From Candidatus Mcinerneyibacteriota bacterium (GTDB taxonomy: Bacteria > AUK180 > JAQVHJ01), in the NCBI GenBank assembly GCA_030630935.1, contig DAOVMD010000198.1, forward strand, positions 1 through 6,191: a stretch of 6,191 nt of DNA. The letters run 5' to 3'. Both the position numbers and the translations under genes were made by a program. The notes under the pieces are model-generated. The model had not been told where the DNA came from and did no database searches. It saw only the letters and a list, made by a program, of their open reading frames with translations. This document shows, piece after piece, positions 6,141-6,191 of this stretch. Each line of letters opens with the position of its first letter. Position 1 is the first letter of the stretch.

Positions 6141-6173
6141 GAACCCGCCGTGCGGTTTTCCCGCAACGGGCTC
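6141..6173 (-). ncRNA. Group II intron domain V (catalytic hairpin)
   Basis: The 33-nt minus-strand hairpin begins GAGCCCG and ends CGGGTTC. It carries the catalytic AGC triad at its positions 2-4, including the conserved G-U wobble. A lower stem, a 2-nt bulge on the 3' side (CG) and an upper TGCGG/CCGCA stem match the family's shape. The terminal loop reads GAAAA, one base longer than the usual GNRA tetraloop if the stem is paired as given. Confidence 0.85.
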
Positions 6174-6191
6174 TTCGCTAATATTCTCAAC

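Larger units (their letters stand above)
6090..6191 (-). mobile_element. 3' end of a group II intron (5' part outside window)
   Basis: The minus strand shows a canonical domain V followed by a domain VI with a bulged adenosine, then an AC end at 6091-6090. Group II introns are self-splicing, mobile ribozymes, usually encoding a reverse transcriptase-maturase in domain IV; that gene and the rest of the ribozyme would lie beyond position 6191. The 3' splice site is placed after 6090 because the intron should end in A plus a pyrimidine about 8 nt from the branch A; it could be off by a few bases. The 3' flank (TCGACAAAAA onward) is non-coding, so the intron appears to sit between genes. The intron class cannot be decided from this piece. 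Confidence 0.85.

Noticed and set aside
5990-6181. Plus-strand frame of 63 codons at the right end
   Set aside because: It is antisense to group II intron domains V and VI, which explain the sequence better.

Overview
The window is AT-rich bacterial DNA with all recognisable genes on the minus strand, so transcription runs from high to low coordinates. The genes have classical Shine-Dalgarno sites and good sigma70-type promoters. There is a signal-peptidase-II lipoprotein and, by my reading, a TonB C-terminal-like periplasmic domain, so a diderm (Gram-negative-type) cell is likely. The composition and TonB-like architecture would suit a member of the Bacteroidota/Ignavibacteriota/Chlorobiota group, but no marker gene here proves that.

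From low to high coordinates the layout is as follows. (1) Positions 1-2249 are one uninterrupted minus-strand reading frame that runs off the left edge: at least 749 residues with nine predicted membrane segments, a long Lys/Glu-rich and partly coiled-coil segment, and a TonB_C-like domain near the visible end. No stop falls anywhere in it. (2) Positions 2250-2434 are a short intergenic stretch of unusual composition packed with dispersed-repeat-like DNA. (3) Positions 2435-4402 encode a full transketolase with a TTG start. (4) Positions 4438-4908 encode a one-cysteine peroxiredoxin, 35 nt upstream of transketolase and probably in the same operon. A near-consensus promoter sits at 5041-5069 with a leader of roughly 125 nt. 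(5) Positions 5097-5378 encode a small lipoprotein of unknown function with its own promoter. (6) Positions 5446-6089 hold no credible gene. They contain several hairpins, diverged direct repeats, a second copy of the repeat that ends the transketolase gene, and a minus-strand intrinsic terminator. (7) Positions 6090-6191 are the 3' end of a group II intron (domains V and VI), whose body lies beyond the right edge.

Functionally, the peroxiredoxin-transketolase pair joins peroxide removal to the non-oxidative pentose phosphate pathway, a sensible housekeeping or redox operon. The most unusual item is the nine-TM/TonB_C-like protein. Its predicted topology (positive-inside rule, odd number of membrane segments) puts the long soluble part in the periplasm, where a TonB-like domain would have to work. 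The most secure mobile-element call is the group II intron tail.
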